Below are positions 33,242 to 44,753 of a DNA stretch of 64,000 bases, one piece after another (positions within the stretch are counted from its first letter, which is position 1; each line of letters opens with the position of its first letter). The position numbers were made by a program, and so were the translations under genes. Source of the stretch: Pyrenochaeta sp. MPI-SDFR-AT-0127 (taxonomy: Eukaryota > Ascomycota > Dothideomycetes > Pleosporales > Cucurbitariaceae); NCBI GenBank assembly GCA_020747015.1, contig JAGTJM010000002.1, positions 620,001-684,000 on the forward strand, read 5' to 3'. The notes below the pieces were generated by a model. The model saw only the letters and a list, made by a program, of their open reading frames with translations, ran no database searches and was not told the DNA's origin.

Positions 33242-33592
33242 ATGACTTCCCTCATCGATCGCATCAAAGCGAATTGCAAAATTATCTGGGGTGCCGATAT
33301 GGACTTTGATATTGAAATCGAAACCGACGACCATTACTACTTTCAAACGTTTGTTAGAGAAGATCGGGGCCTCGAATTTGGCCCGATTCTTACAATGTCG
33401 CCACTTTATCATGGTTCTGAGACTGCCTGGCGCGAGCTGGATATCATGTTGAGCGGTTCGGCGGAGAATGTGAAAAGGAAGAAGCAGAAAGCAGCAGCAG
33501 CAGCAGCAACAGCAAAGAAAGTACAGACGGAGGATAAGAGGGTGGATGAAGTCGGGAATAATCTGCAGGTATGCACCTGTGACCGTTCGTAG
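33242..33592 (+). CDS. Small protein of unknown function, probably the first exon of a longer gene
   Basis: Seen: from ATG, MTSLIDRIKANCKIIWGADM leads into an acidic stretch (DFDIEIETDDHYYF), then ETAWRELDIMLSGSAENVKR, a Lys-rich segment and a GCA-repeat-encoded alanine run (AAAAAATAKK). The frame stops at 33592, but a good donor (CAG/GTATGC) occurs at 33568-33573 after GNNLQ. Downstream acceptors at 33618, 33691 and 33709 are each compatible with continuation. The 33691 acceptor opens a Cys/Phe-rich frame that later needs a frame change to continue (see next entry). No family is claimed. The start has a clean context and no upstream in-frame ATG. The product is predicted cytosolic or nuclear, with no signal or membrane segment. 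Confidence 0.55.
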   Translation: MTSLIDRIKANCKIIWGADMDFDIEIETDDHYYFQTFVREDRGLEFGPILTMSPLYHGSETAWRELDIMLSGSAENVKRKKQKAAAAAATAKKVQTEDKRVDEVGNNLQVCTCDRS

Positions 33593-33691
33593 GTGTCTAC
33601 TTGGCGGGTTTCACGCAGTCCGGTCAAACAAGTAATCACCAAAGGATGTGAAAAGCTATCTCAATTGCGTTGGTTGTTGATTTGATTCCAG

Positions 33692-34130
33692 CTAGTATTA
33701 TGCACTCAAGTCCACTGCCTCGAGTTCTACATCTTCACCTTCTTCCACTTTCGAACCTGTCCATGCGCTCTCGTTTCGCACTCGTGCCCACAACGCGATT
33801 CAGACTCAGTGCGACTGCTTACGTAGTCACCATGTCACTGTATGTAGCGCGAACTGGTGGAAAGGCCAAACGTTTGAGGTCTGTGTTGAGAACCATGAAA
33901 ATGGCAAAGATTTATCGTGCAATCCATCACCAGGCAAAACTTCTCAGCTCGTGGCATGTTCATTTAAATTTTGCAAAACGTCTCTCGGGGCCCCCGAGCC
34001 TCGCTGCCTAATTCGGTCCAGAAGTAGTATCTTAAGAATATCCAAAAGACATTCTAGCATGTGCTTGTTTCTGGAGAGGTGGTCGACCGAGGGGTCGAAA
34101 CAAGCACAGTCTAATGAAAGTGATGTCTGA
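33692..34130 (+). pseudogene. Possible frameshifted downstream exon of the preceding gene
   Basis: Two overlapping frames look protein-like in succession. From 33692 (after TTCCAG) one frame reads LVLCTQVHCLEFYIFTFFHF and RTCPCALVSHSCPQRDS, and stops at 33826. The +1 frame then reads CDCLRSHHVTVCSANWWKGQ and TFEVCVENHENGKDLSC, continuing to a stop at 34130. Both are rich in Cys and aromatics, unlike the surrounding non-coding DNA. A single-base shift near 33800-33815 would join them; an alternative acceptor at 33709 would use only the second frame. It could be a decayed exon, an assembly error or coincidence. Confidence 0.3.
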
Positions 34131-34411
34131 TGGAATCACTGATGAGCGATTCGCTTCTCTGGGCACTGTGGAGTCCTCGGTACTCGAAAGCTCGAACAAA
34201 GATCTTTTGCAAATATCCGGGAATGCTTCCTCATTCTTCAAGCATAGTAGTCCAACATATCATCTTAGAATGCTGACCACGGAATAGGTGAACCTCGAGG
34301 TTTTCTCGAATAAGCTGTAGATGTGGGACCAGGGCCACGAAGAGAGTATATGGCGTAAAAGTCGCAGGCCCGACAGACAAGCTTGGGTAGCGCGCAATGC
34401 ACTACTCATGT

Positions 34412-34823
34412 TCACCCAGGGAAGTCGTCCATGCTATCAGGAACACTGATAACCCTGTAAAACCCATATATGATAACGACGAATACGAAAACAACGAGAG
34501 CTTGTCCAACCCATTCAGGTAGTGACCGATCTGTCGCTTCTACTTCGCTGCTCGCCATGGACGATGCATCAGAGTAGGCCCTGAAGGCGCCGTAATCTGG
34601 TGGAGGCCCTACGAGTAGCGGCGCGGTCTCGGACCCTGTCGCATCGTCATAGGATGGCGGTGGATAGTCGGGCGGAAGATCATGGGGTATGTGGATGTGG
34701 TGGTGATGGTGGTCGTCTGTCGGCGGGGCAGGCGGATTGTCGTGTATGGCATGCTGTCATTGTTAGCTGCATCGACCTGGTACACGCCGAACAAGAAGTA
34801 GGCACCGAGAGTGAGGCGTCCAT
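34412..34823 (-). CDS. Small PPxY-motif protein with C-terminal transmembrane helix (candidate Rsp5/Nedd4 adaptor)
   Basis: Seen: exon 1 34823-34806 (six codons, MDASLS), a 52-bp intron (donor GTGCCT, branch GCTAAC, acceptor TGACAG) and exon 2 34753-34412 give 119 residues. Order: a His cluster (21-25), PPDY (33-36) and PPSY (38-41), an acidic dileucine signal ETAPLL (48-53), a third PPDY (57-60), a Ser/Glu segment, then a hydrophobic helix (about 89-109, GQALVVFVFVVIIYGFYRVI) and a short acidic tail. Known: PPxY motifs bind WW domains of Rsp5/Nedd4 ubiquitin ligases; small membrane proteins such as yeast Rcr1/Rcr2, Ssh4 and Tre1 use them to recruit the ligase to cargo, and [DE]xxxL[LI] sorts proteins to the vacuole. 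Inference: a membrane-anchored ligase adaptor. It is head-to-head with dopA. The six-codon first exon is the weakest point. Confidence 0.68.
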
Positions 34824-35089
34824 GGCGTCCCCTGGAGAACGCTTAGAAGGACTTGTCTTAGGTTCCCATGTTCTGGACGTGTTGTCGTGTGCTGGTCGCG
34901 TCATCGGCATGTGAAGGATGATGCTGCGCACGGAGCTTTGTTTTACCGAACGGTATTCGTGTCGGATTGCGACTCTGTGTAGTTTCAACAGCAGGCAGCA
35001 GACATGGGCTTTGATTAATTCTATTCTGAACAGCATGTCTGTTACTCTGCATATACTATACGGACAACCCATCGCCAGCCAGACACAGC
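34824..35089. promoter_or_regulatory. Divergent promoter, PPxY protein / dopA
   Basis: Only 266 bp separate the two start codons, so both genes must share this interval for promoters and leaders. No defined element recognised. Confidence 0.5.
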
Positions 35090-38000
35090 ATGTCCGCTGA
35101 TCCCTCTGCTAATCTGCAGCTATTCTCACCACCAGGATCTGGTCGCTCGAGTCCTGTGCCTCGAGCTTCGCGCAATGCTGCAGATGGACGTGAGTCAATT
35201 GGGACACGAGTCTTTCGCAAAACATGCCACTGACCGCGTCCCTACAGTCTTGTACAAGAAGGACAAAGGCTTCCGTCGATATGCGGTCGGTGTCGAACGC
35301 ACGCTCGCCCTCTGGGACACTGCGCAGCAGGAATGGGCCGACTATATTTCGTTCCTAGGAAGGCTGCTGAAGGTCAATCTCTCACCGTTCTTCCTGCTAT
35401 GTGATCGCCTTGCTTATTCGGCGACATGCTCAGGCCCTGCAATCGCACCCTTCCGATATACCAGTCATCCCACATAGCGATACTGTCGCACTGCGATTAG
35501 CGCAGTGCTTGAATCCAACATTGCCCTCGGGTGTACACCAAAAGGCACTCGAAGTGTACGGCTACATATTTGCCACCATTGGAGTATGCACGTGTCCCAA
35601 GCCCACAATGACACCAGCTAACCTCAGGCTCAGAAAGATGCCCTTGCCCGTGACCTCCACCTCTATCTGCCCGGCCTCGCTTCTGTTCTATCCTTCGCAT
35701 CGCTATCGGTCCGCCCGCTCTTTCTCTCCGTGCTTGAGGGCCATATACTGAAGCTTGATGGAGCTGCCCTCCGACCGGCCTTGAAAGCTGTTATACTGTC
35801 ACTTCTGCCCGGCCTGGAAGATGAGTCGAGCGAGGATTTTGAGCATATGGCGTCTGCCCTCGAGAAGTTACGTAAAGCTGTTCATGAACAGCCAGACGAA
35901 GCCACCGATGCGAAGATTAGCAGCGGCTCTTCCCACTTTTGGCAGTGCTTGTTCCTCGCGACAATAACCAATCCTTCACGGAGACAAGGTGCTCTTGCCT
36001 TCTTGGTTCGCCGCTTGCCAAAGTTCGGCGTTGCTGGCCATCGAAACGCTCTACCCGATGCTTCAACAACACCCAAGGGGCTATCAAGTGAAGCCGAATC
36101 AGCCATATCTCCAGAGCCAGGCCTACTAATCCGATGCTTCGAATCCGGCCTTTCGGATCCTCAGCTCTTGATCCAGCGCGGCTTTCTTGACCTGCTTGTT
36201 AGTCACCTGCCACTCGACTCGCCGGTTTTACAGGACCGTATTAGCAAGGAAGATCTGGAGCGGCTCGTAGCTGCTGCAGCTGGCGTTGTGTCGCGTAGAG
36301 ATATGAGTCTTAATCGCAGGCTTTGGGCATGGTTCCTCGGTCCTGAGCCCACTGCCTCTGAAGGCAATGAGAGCATCACCTCCCCCAACCTAGACAAGAG
36401 CCCTGCTTCAGCAGACCCTTCGGCCCAACAAGCAGCATACTTCTCACAGTACGGACTCGAGGCTCTAACGAATAGTGTGTTGAAGATGATTAATAGACGG
36501 AGCGCAATACCCACTGAGCGAGCTCGCCCTTTCCGAGTCTGTCTATCATTAATGGACCGTTGGGAAGTTGGTGGTTTGATCGTACCCGAGGTTTTCCTCC
36601 CGGCTCTGCAAAGCGTTCAGTCTTATAGTGAGGCTGCATCTAGAGAGAATGTGGATGAGGTTATGAGAAGTGCCAGCGCCTTTTTCGATGGCGTCGATAG
36701 CGGCCTGATATGGGGTAAACTGATATATCTTGTCACATCCTCTTTACAGCCAAAAGCGACGCAGCGTGACGAAGCTTTGCGGAAAATAAAGCTAGCGAAG
36801 TTTATACTTGCACGATTCAATCTGAAGGAAGAGGATATGCTCCTTCAACATATGCCTTTGATGGTACTTTCGACGCTTGCATCTCTCAATGGAGTTGTGG
36901 AAAAGACTAGCGAACCTTCTATAGATGCCGAAGTCGTAAGTATGGCATTTGAGATTGCTGACTCCCTGATCCACATAATGCCAGAACGGGCACTGAAGGG
37001 TGACGAAACTACGGATCAAGAGCTTACTACAGCCATGAGAGTCCCTCGAGCGGCTGTCTTCCAGCGGATCCAATTTTTCTACGAGGAATCACAGGGAAGC
37101 CTTGACGCGGTGGATCCTCCCTTCGGCTCAGTAGAACTGGGCCAATACATTCTGCGCGAAGCATCTCATGTCTTCACCGCATCTATCCAATATAGCACCT
37201 TCCTCATGTCCTCCGAGATGACTTCCAAGATTTTGGCGAGTTTGATCTTCAAGATCAGACAATTGAGGGTTTTCGATGAAACCGACCCAGTCAACATCAT
37301 TCGACGCACTCTTTCGACTCCTATCAGCGCGGGCACAAGCCTTCCCTTTTCCCATCTAAGTGCGATGACTGTGGTGCTCCTGGCACTCCAGACATCTCTC
37401 CCTTTGGAGCCCTACGTTCCATCGTCCCAAATTTCAGAGCTTTTGCATCCACTTGTTGGCCAATTCTGGCAGCATCTTTCGCCGCTTTGGCCAAAGTACC
37501 ACGTCGAATCTACTCGGTGTTTGTTGCAGCTACACACAATTGCTCCAACAAGTCGAATAGTTGAAGCTGCTATTACCTCCATTATCGTGGAGCTGATTTC
37601 ACACAGTTCAGCATCAACCGGCCTTTCAGACTGTGGGAGACGTTTTGCCACTCTGTGGACTCATGCAATGTACGAGTTAAGCTTGCAATCGGAAAAGCGC
37701 GCAAGCGTAGCGCGGCGGCCAAGTGGTATTAGTGCTCTACCTTCCTCGCTGTCACTCGGAGACTTTCATTCTATTTTGACAAGGCCCCTGCTTTTGCTCT
37801 TGGACACAATTGCAGAAGAAGGGCCCGAAATGTCTGTATTCATGCGGAGTTGGTTACAGGATCTACCGAGCCTGAACAAGGTCTTCGAAGTCCTAGTGCT
37901 TCACCTTGAATCGTTGCAATGTATAAAGAGTACCAACGGCTTAGTACCCGAGCAGACAACGCAAGAACGTCCGACGCATTCAAAACGAGACGATACCAAG

Positions 38001-40884
38001 GAATGTTTATATTTTCTCAAGCACATTCACAATATTCTCAAACGACCGTCACATTCTGCATGGGTAACACTTGCTGAGACGACTGTCCCATGGGCTGAAC
38101 AGTCAAGGCCTCCAATATCTCTTCAAGAGTGGCTTATCAAACTGTGTCTGAAAACACTTTCGCTACAAACTGGCAATGCGAACGCTGGGTTCAAGCCACA
38201 CATAGAAGAACTGCATCGAACTTCAGTCTCAATCATTTCACAGATATACCAGGGTCCTTTCTCGTCTCCACTCAGGGAGCTGGAACTCGAAGTACCCTTG
38301 ATGGCGAGGCTAAGGACAGCTGAACCAGCGCTGCAGAGCTTGCTGCTTGGTGCAGAATTGTCTGCACTCAGGCTACGTCTCGATCGCCCTCAAGAAGCGC
38401 CAGCTCCGGAACCTAAAACGCCCAGTCATCCCACTCATCGGTCCCGCTTATCATTGGCTATCAACAGGGACATGGATGACCACGAACCACTATCTATTCC
38501 TCCACCTCCTCAGCTTGTGGAGTGCCTCAAATACGGATTTTCATCACCAAACAGTCGCCTCGTATTGGATGACTGGGTACAATTCCTTATTGAGGTTTTG
38601 CCTATGTTTGCCGACACCATATTTCAGAACCTTCTCCCACTTGTTGAGTGTCTTTGCAAGCAAATCAATGTTACTTTCGACCAGCTCAAATCAACATTCA
38701 CGAAGGATGTATCAATGATAAGCACATCACCAGAAACAACACTCATATCACTCATCAATGGACTAGAACAAATTTTAGCAAAGGCTCATGAGCGCCTCAC
38801 ATCCCAAGAGACGAAAGCGTCGGCCAACAAATCTCCGGAGCAACCTCAAGGCTTCTTCAGCAACGTCGTCTCGGGCGTCTTCTCGTCAGAAACAAGCCAA
38901 ACTCGTACACCGACCGCAAATAGCCGGCTCACGGTTTTGCTGTGCTTCCAGGACACGGTTCGAATTTGTTTTGCTATTTGGTCATGGGGCGGTTATGGAC
39001 AGATGCAAGGACAGCAGGACCCTGCATCAAGCTTATCATTTGGATACACGTCTCTACGGATGCGGAACCGCGCTCGTCGGATTCTAGAGCATCTTTTCGG
39101 TGCAGAAGCGTTGGAATGTCTAGAGACTTTGGTAGTGCTGTGGGCGCAAGCTACAGAGGAAGATGTCCAGGGGACAGCCATCACAGGTCTTCTCAATGTT
39201 CTCAATGGTTCCAAACCCAAACATACTATACCGGCGATTTTCAACGCAGTGTACAGTCGAACGGATCCTGGGGCCCTGGATGCCAACCGAGTGTCTACAC
39301 TCACCTCGGACCTCTCCGATATCGATTTGGTTACGTTTCTAGTTGCGTACACGAAATCCCTGGAGGATGATGCTATGGACGAGATATGGCAGGATTGTAC
39401 ATTGTTTTTACGCGATGTTCTTGCAAACCCCCTTCCTCACCGACAGATCCTGCCTACACTTCTGGAATTTACTGCTGTCATTGGCCAGAAGGTTGATAAT
39501 ACCAACTTTGGTGAGCAGCGAAAGATGAGGAGAGACCTTGCAGTAAGTACATGGTGTTCATCGCCTACATATTTCTAATTTACATTTACAGGACATTTTC
39601 GCAAGAGTCTTGACGGCTATCTTCACTACACGTTCTATGGGCTATTTACAAGACACGAATCAGGTGTCTAGTATCGAAAGGGCCACAGCAGTCACAAATG
39701 GCGGCCGCGGTCAAAAGCGGGCAACCGATGTTGTCTCAATTCTCACGACCATCGTCCCAAAATTATCAATCATCCTTGTGGAGAACGACCGCGTCGCAAA
39801 GGTTGTGTCAGACATTTCTACATCTGTCATTGGTCCGACCTTCCGCGCAAAAGCTTACCCAGAGAACGTGTCCAAAAGTCTGCTAGAGCTGGTGCAGGAG
39901 CTGAGCAAGCTTGCACAAGCGAACAAGTTCCTGAAAAAAGACATCAACGACGCCTTCAACGATCCAAAGTTTTTCAATACACCTGTTCCTCTAATCAAAG
40001 AATCATGGCTGCCTATTCTAGCGCAATGGACACAGGCGGACAAAGAACGTGTACCAGAATTGCTTTCACGACTGTCAGCACCAACTACGGCGGGCATCAT
40101 GTTTGGCGTAGGTGCCACCTCTGCACGACAAGAAGCTGACCGAAAGACTCAACTTACGCTCCGGCGCATTGCATTACTCATTCTTGCTAGCCCAGAAGAT
40201 GCCTTCACGATTAACATGCCACAAATTTTAGAAAAGGCGGTCGAGCTCCTGACTGCAACACCAGCGTCGTCGCCTTCATCGATCACTCGTGCCGAAGTCA
40301 TCGTGCTGCTGCGAGCTGTTATCCTCAAGACGTCACCGATTCATCTTGCTTCATTATGGCCTATTGTTAATGGCGAGTTAACATCGTCGCTCTCGTCCCT
40401 TCTTCCAGATGCATCAAATAAGGAGCATTACAATAATGCCGGTATTGTTCAGACGTGCAAGCTACTCGATGAGCTTGTCGTACTAGATCCGGACGATTTC
40501 CAGCTCATGGAATGGTTGTTCATAACTGACACCATCGACGCCGTTTACAAGCCTAGTACGCCACCGCAGCTCCTGTCCCTTACTGATGAGATCAACGAAG
40601 TACTTTCGCATTCTTCATCAGCGCTCACTACTCCACCGCAGCCCCAGAGCGATGATGAGTTGGATCAACCGAAACGGTGCCTCTTCTTGGATCCACTGAT
40701 CGAAGCTTTGGAGCATGAAGAAGGCGCTGCGGTGCTGGAGATGACAAGAGGCGAGCTCATTAATAGAGTCGTGCGACCATTCTTAGGCAACTTGGCGATG
40801 AATGCATTTGAGGCTCGGTATGGCGGCGGCGAAGCAGACTGGCTGGGCATATGGGACAGCGTGGTTAGGGATGCTGGATCGTAA
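35090..40884 (+). CDS. dopA: Dopey family protein DopA/Dop1
   Basis: Seen: exons 35090-35189, 35248-35372, 35434-35583, 35628-39542 and 39592-40884 give 1860 residues, all phases closing. After a Ser/Pro-rich N-terminus comes the Dopey N-terminal domain, LLYKKDKGFRRYAVGVERTL, WADYISFLGRLLK, HQKALEVYGYIFATIG and LARDLHLYLPGLASVLSFAS. The remainder is long alpha-helical repeat sequence, with C-terminal conserved blocks (ANKFLKKDINDAFNDPKFF, FLGNLAMNAFEARYGG). Known: Dop1/DopA act with Mon2 and the flippase Neo1 in endosome-Golgi membrane traffic; Aspergillus nidulans dopA mutants have abnormal branching and conidiophores, and the length matches DopA closely. The start gives MSADPSANLQLFSPPG; no earlier in-frame ATG is usable. 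The first four exons carry the domain start, so any gene model beginning in the large exon would lose it. Confidence 0.93.
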
Positions 40885-42030
40885 CAATTTTCAGCACTTG
40901 TGACATAAAACTATGTAGGTGGTACAAATTTCAAATAAAGATAACCCTTTTGCCTCGCCGGTACACCTTGCCAGGAAGGGTCTTGTTTAGAACGTCAACT
41001 TGATCTTATCACTTGCAGCGTAATTGTTGCTAATACCGCCAGATCTATCATATGCTTATCTCAAGTATCACAGGTGCGACTTGACAAAGTCACCTGTCAG
41101 GAACTGTCTTCGCTGAAGGATGAACCAACCGCTGCTTGAGCTGAAAGAGTCCCAGAAGTATCTTGTCACATTCACCACTTTCAAAGCCTGCCAGCACTAT
41201 TCACATGATAGCTTACCAATGCAACCGCCGCTGTTGGTCATGGTATAGATGAGGACCAACTTTACGATTCACATGAACTGAACCGAGTATAGACGGCTGA
41301 GTCGAGATATGTCATCAGCATTTCAGCAAGATTATTCTGGCGTCCGGGCTCAATGCAACTCGCTTCCTCGCCCACGGGTCGACCCAGACCTTAACCACGG
41401 AAAGCAGACGGTGTGCGGGGGTTCCGCACCAGATATACGGGCCCAGATCGATATAGCAGGTCGTCACATTGTTCCTTCGCTCCCGCTGCTCGGAGGCTTT
41501 CATACCCGTCTAGCGCCACGCATCGTTCCCTCTGGTTCCATCGCCGTGGCTGAAGAGTTCTGGGCTTCTGGATTCGCGGACGAGGTAGGTGTGAGTGGGG
41601 AAATGATTAAATAGGAACATGAACCTGTGGTTCATTTGATATCACATCTGTCGGAGCGGGCGACGAGCGGGTGGCTCGGGCGGGGCGGTACACCTGCGGT
41701 GACGCGCTCAGGCTGGACTTCGGATGAGGTAGATCAGACGTCGAGAGCATCGGAATAGGCTGTATATAAGATATGTCGACTTCTGTAGTCACAGTGTCAG
41801 GCACTTGACATCTCAGTCAACACTCTGATTCATCCAGTGACAGTCTGATTTGACGACGATCATCTCCCTGCACAGCATTCACTATCCCAGGTACCAACGC
41901 ATACATACGACTATATTCCAAAAGAATAGTACTTTTCCGAAAGATCGACAATCAAGTTTGCCGTTCTCATTCTGCAGGTACTGACTGCGTGTGGTGGGCA
42001 CGGGACCGAAATCGACTAGTCACGAGCATC
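40885..42030. other. Intergenic, 3' flank of dopA and promoter of next gene
   Basis: 1.1 kb between two plus-strand genes. A 101-codon frame (41309-41614) has no recognisable feature. The sequence just before 42031 contains a pyrimidine run and CTGCAG that could be a leader-intron acceptor near 41978. Nothing else seen. Confidence 0.4.
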
Positions 42031-43452
42031 ATGCTTCGCTCGAAGGCATATGACCGCACCACGCCCCCAACAACCCCACGAATTTGCAACCATTCACAAA
42101 CCTCACGACCTCTACCTGGCTTCCAAGCACCACGGTATAGGATCGATCCACGAGACGCGCTCCCTGCCATTTGGCCTTACGACCACCCGTCACCTCGTGA
42201 ATCTCGACCACAAGATGAGTTGTTCTATGCGTTCACGCGGGACGCGTATTTATCTTCGACCACCGAGACTGCGCGACAAATCGTAAATAGTCCAGGCTTC
42301 TTTCGTCCTCGCCTAGTAGACGTTCAGACACAGCCATCGATTGTTGCCCAGAATACACGACCAAAGTTTGCGACACCAAAGCCTGAGCGAGATACGCTGC
42401 GACTGATGACTTCGTTTACGCCAATAACTCAACGACAAATGCCAGACCAACTGTCGCCGACAGCACCATCCGGACCTCAAGAGGATCCTGAGCCTGAGTC
42501 TCAGTCCAGCAAGGCAGCGAAGACAATGGGATTGGTTTCGAAAGCCCGGAAGAAGCGACGGCCAGGCGAGATGTTCAATGTGAACTTCAGCTTCAAGGCC
42601 GCATCCCAAAGGCGCCTATCTGACCACACACCGCCGATTAGTCCACGGTCTTCCTTCTCTTCTGGGTCCAACTCGTCGTCCACATCGATTGAGGAGTCGC
42701 TTAAGAAACAACGTATCGACTCTACCAGCTCAGATGCAGTCACTGGATTCCCCTTTGGCATGCCAACGCCAGAAGTGAGCTCGCGAGGACGTGACTTGGG
42801 TTCAATAGCCATGCTGCCGCGCGGCACTCCTGTCTTGTCGCGAGCAACAACATATCCGTCTTCCGGGCTCGGTACTGCTGCAGAAGCTCATCCTGGCCAA
42901 CTCGTCGACTTTGCTAGCCTCCGACACGATGTTCACGTTCCAGTACCAAGCCCGTCGAGCGAATTCCAGTTGCGGATGGGTACTGAAGAATATCACGACT
43001 ACCTCTCGGCTTCTTCGAGGCGCAAATCATTCCCTACCGGAGAGAGGGCAACAAGACGGGTCCGCAAAGAGCACAAGATACTAGCCAAGCTCGTGAAAGC
43101 AGACAAAGAAGCGAAGTCCTTCACGGCCAGTGCTGACACGACTGGAGGACAGAGAGACTTCACACTAGAGCGCAAAGAAGCCACTCACCACAAAGCAACT
43201 TCCACGGCGTCTTCTTCGTCTTCAAGTAGGGCGTCTCCTACGACTACTACCACAAATTCAACCTCGACATCGATGTCTACACGCGGATCTGGAGGCCTGA
43301 GACGAACGATAAGTGACCCTTGTGCTGAAGCGTTCCTTGCACACATCCGCGCCAGCCTTGAGGCTAGGAAGTCTGCAGCGGCAAGATGGCAAGACTACCC
43401 GGTGTTTACCGATGAGCTTGAGAAGGGTTTCTTGGACGACGAGCCATTGTGA
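42031..43452 (+). CDS. Disordered protein of unknown function, Ser/Thr/Pro-rich
   Basis: Seen: 473 residues from the first ATG (MLRSKAYDRTTPPTTPRICN); the frame is open 42 bases further upstream but without ATG. There is no signal peptide or membrane segment. An N-terminal ordered-looking block includes RIDPRDALPAIWPYDHPSP and FYAFTRDAYLS; then come KKRRPGEMFNVNFSFKAAS, a basic/Ser-rich centre with SP/TP sites (TPPISPRSSFSSGSN), homopolymeric Ser and Thr runs near the C-terminus, and a closing helix (DPCAEAFLAHIRASLEARKS, then YPVFTDELEKGFLDDEPL). KKRR and RRVRKEHK look like nuclear localisation signals. No catalytic domain is visible. Probably a nuclear or cytoskeletal regulatory protein; the function cannot be named. 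Confidence 0.7.
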   Translation: MLRSKAYDRTTPPTTPRICNHSQTSRPLPGFQAPRYRIDPRDALPAIWPYDHPSPRESRPQDELFYAFTRDAYLSSTTETARQIVNSPGFFRPRLVDVQTQPSIVAQNTRPKFATPKPERDTLRLMTSFTPITQRQMPDQLSPTAPSGPQEDPEPESQSSKAAKTMGLVSKARKKRRPGEMFNVNFSFKAASQRRLSDHTPPISPRSSFSSGSNSSSTSIEESLKKQRIDSTSSDAVTGFPFGMPTPEVSSRGRDLGSIAMLPRGTPVLSRATTYPSSGLGTAAEAHPGQLVDFASLRHDVHVPVPSPSSEFQLRMGTEEYHDYLSASSRRKSFPTGERATRRVRKEHKILAKLVKADKEAKSFTASADTTGGQRDFTLERKEATHHKATSTASSSSSSRASPTTTTTNSTSTSMSTRGSGGLRRTISDPCAEAFLAHIRASLEARKSAAARWQDYPVFTDELEKGFLDDEPL

Positions 43453-44753
43453 TGATATCTTGTGGGGAGTGGACCATGTGTGTATTTATGCTGTGTTTTA
43501 ATGGGACTGGGCGTTGTTGTATATTGGATTCATAATTTGTATGGAGTATTATTTTGCGAATCTGTTCGCTCGATAAAGACGATGAGGTCGGTTGGACAGC
43601 CTGATCTCTCGTCTACTTGTATCAAGTTCTGTTAGGCAGTATCAATGTACTTACTTTTAAATGCTCAGCAGGTGTTTTGATTTGACCTTTGAATCGCGAT
43701 CACAGGAAGTGGAGCTATTGTTCTGTGCACTGCAATCAACCAACGTACAGCCTTCTACGACCATGATTACTGACTCATTAGATGGCAGCAACTCAACAGA
43801 GGCAAGAGTCAATGACAACGGCGCATCATAGTCTTGGCGGTATGTGAATAGCGAGCGCGGAACCACCAACGCCAATCCTCATCAACAGAGCCCAGAGCAA
43901 GAGCAAGTATTTCAGAAGAGTTCTCATCCTTTTCGAGATCCCTGCATCTCCAACCGTCCAAGCACCCTCACATCCCAGCAGCAAAGTCATCACGTGGCAA
44001 GAAAAGAATGTATCGTCCAATTTATTTACCTTCGCTCCACCAGCGCGAACGCAGAAGAGAAGGGGGTAAGCAGACGCTCAATGAAGTTCCTCTGACCTCC
44101 ATTTTCCCCTCCGGTATCCCCAATGAGTTGATAGGACATAGAGTGAATAATGGGGTGTTTCAGTTTTTTAAGGAACAGAAGGAGGAATTGGCGACGCGCG
44201 CGAAGTTGACCACTTCGACGAGATTTTTTGGGATGACTAAGACGCGCTAACGGCATGTGGTTAGTGGTAGTGCTGGGCGAATTGGGAGTGGCGCATTAGG
44301 CGACGGTGGTGCGTGACGAGCGAGGGCCAGTGGTGGGGCAAGCGGATTGGGTGGCATGGCGGGGCTGCGTTTTGTTGTCTTTGATGCCACCAGGTTGTGA
44401 CTCTTTGGCTGCAGTGACTGGAATATACAGGTTAGTGTTTGCTGGACAGAGGCTGGCTCTGTTGGGCTGTGGGAGCTCATCTACCGTGCTTGGAATAGGC
44501 TCACACTCAGACAGATATACCGTCGACCTTCACCGAGATTCTCCGCAAACGCACACCAAAATACCTTGACGGAACACTGCGATCGAGCAAGGCACGCGAC
44601 ACTTGGATCTACTGAGCTCTAAGACTTAAGACCTTCGAGAATACATACATTTGCGCAGACTCTACTCCTAGTACATACCTGCTCCATCACGAAGCAGCCT
44701 CAGTGCAGACACACCTTTCCCTTCTACACCTTCACACAAAGTAGACACTCAAG
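43453..44753. other. Intergenic, 1.3 kb
   Basis: Between the disordered protein and the PP28 gene (both plus strand). Apart from one small candidate frame listed separately, only short overlapping frames are present. The PP28 leader just before 44754 is pyrimidine-rich, with CT tracts typical of strongly expressed fungal genes. Confidence 0.4.
44008..44250 (+). CDS. Candidate small ORF, unrecognised
   Basis: An 80-codon ATG frame beginning MYRPIYLPSLHQRERRREGG and continuing with NGVFQFFKEQKEELATRAKL. Its composition is balanced and more protein-like than neighbouring frames, but there is no domain, no flanking splice evidence and no known relative. It could equally be chance. Confidence 0.2.
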   Translation: MYRPIYLPSLHQRERRREGGKQTLNEVPLTSIFPSGIPNELIGHRVNNGVFQFFKEQKEELATRAKLTTSTRFFGMTKTR

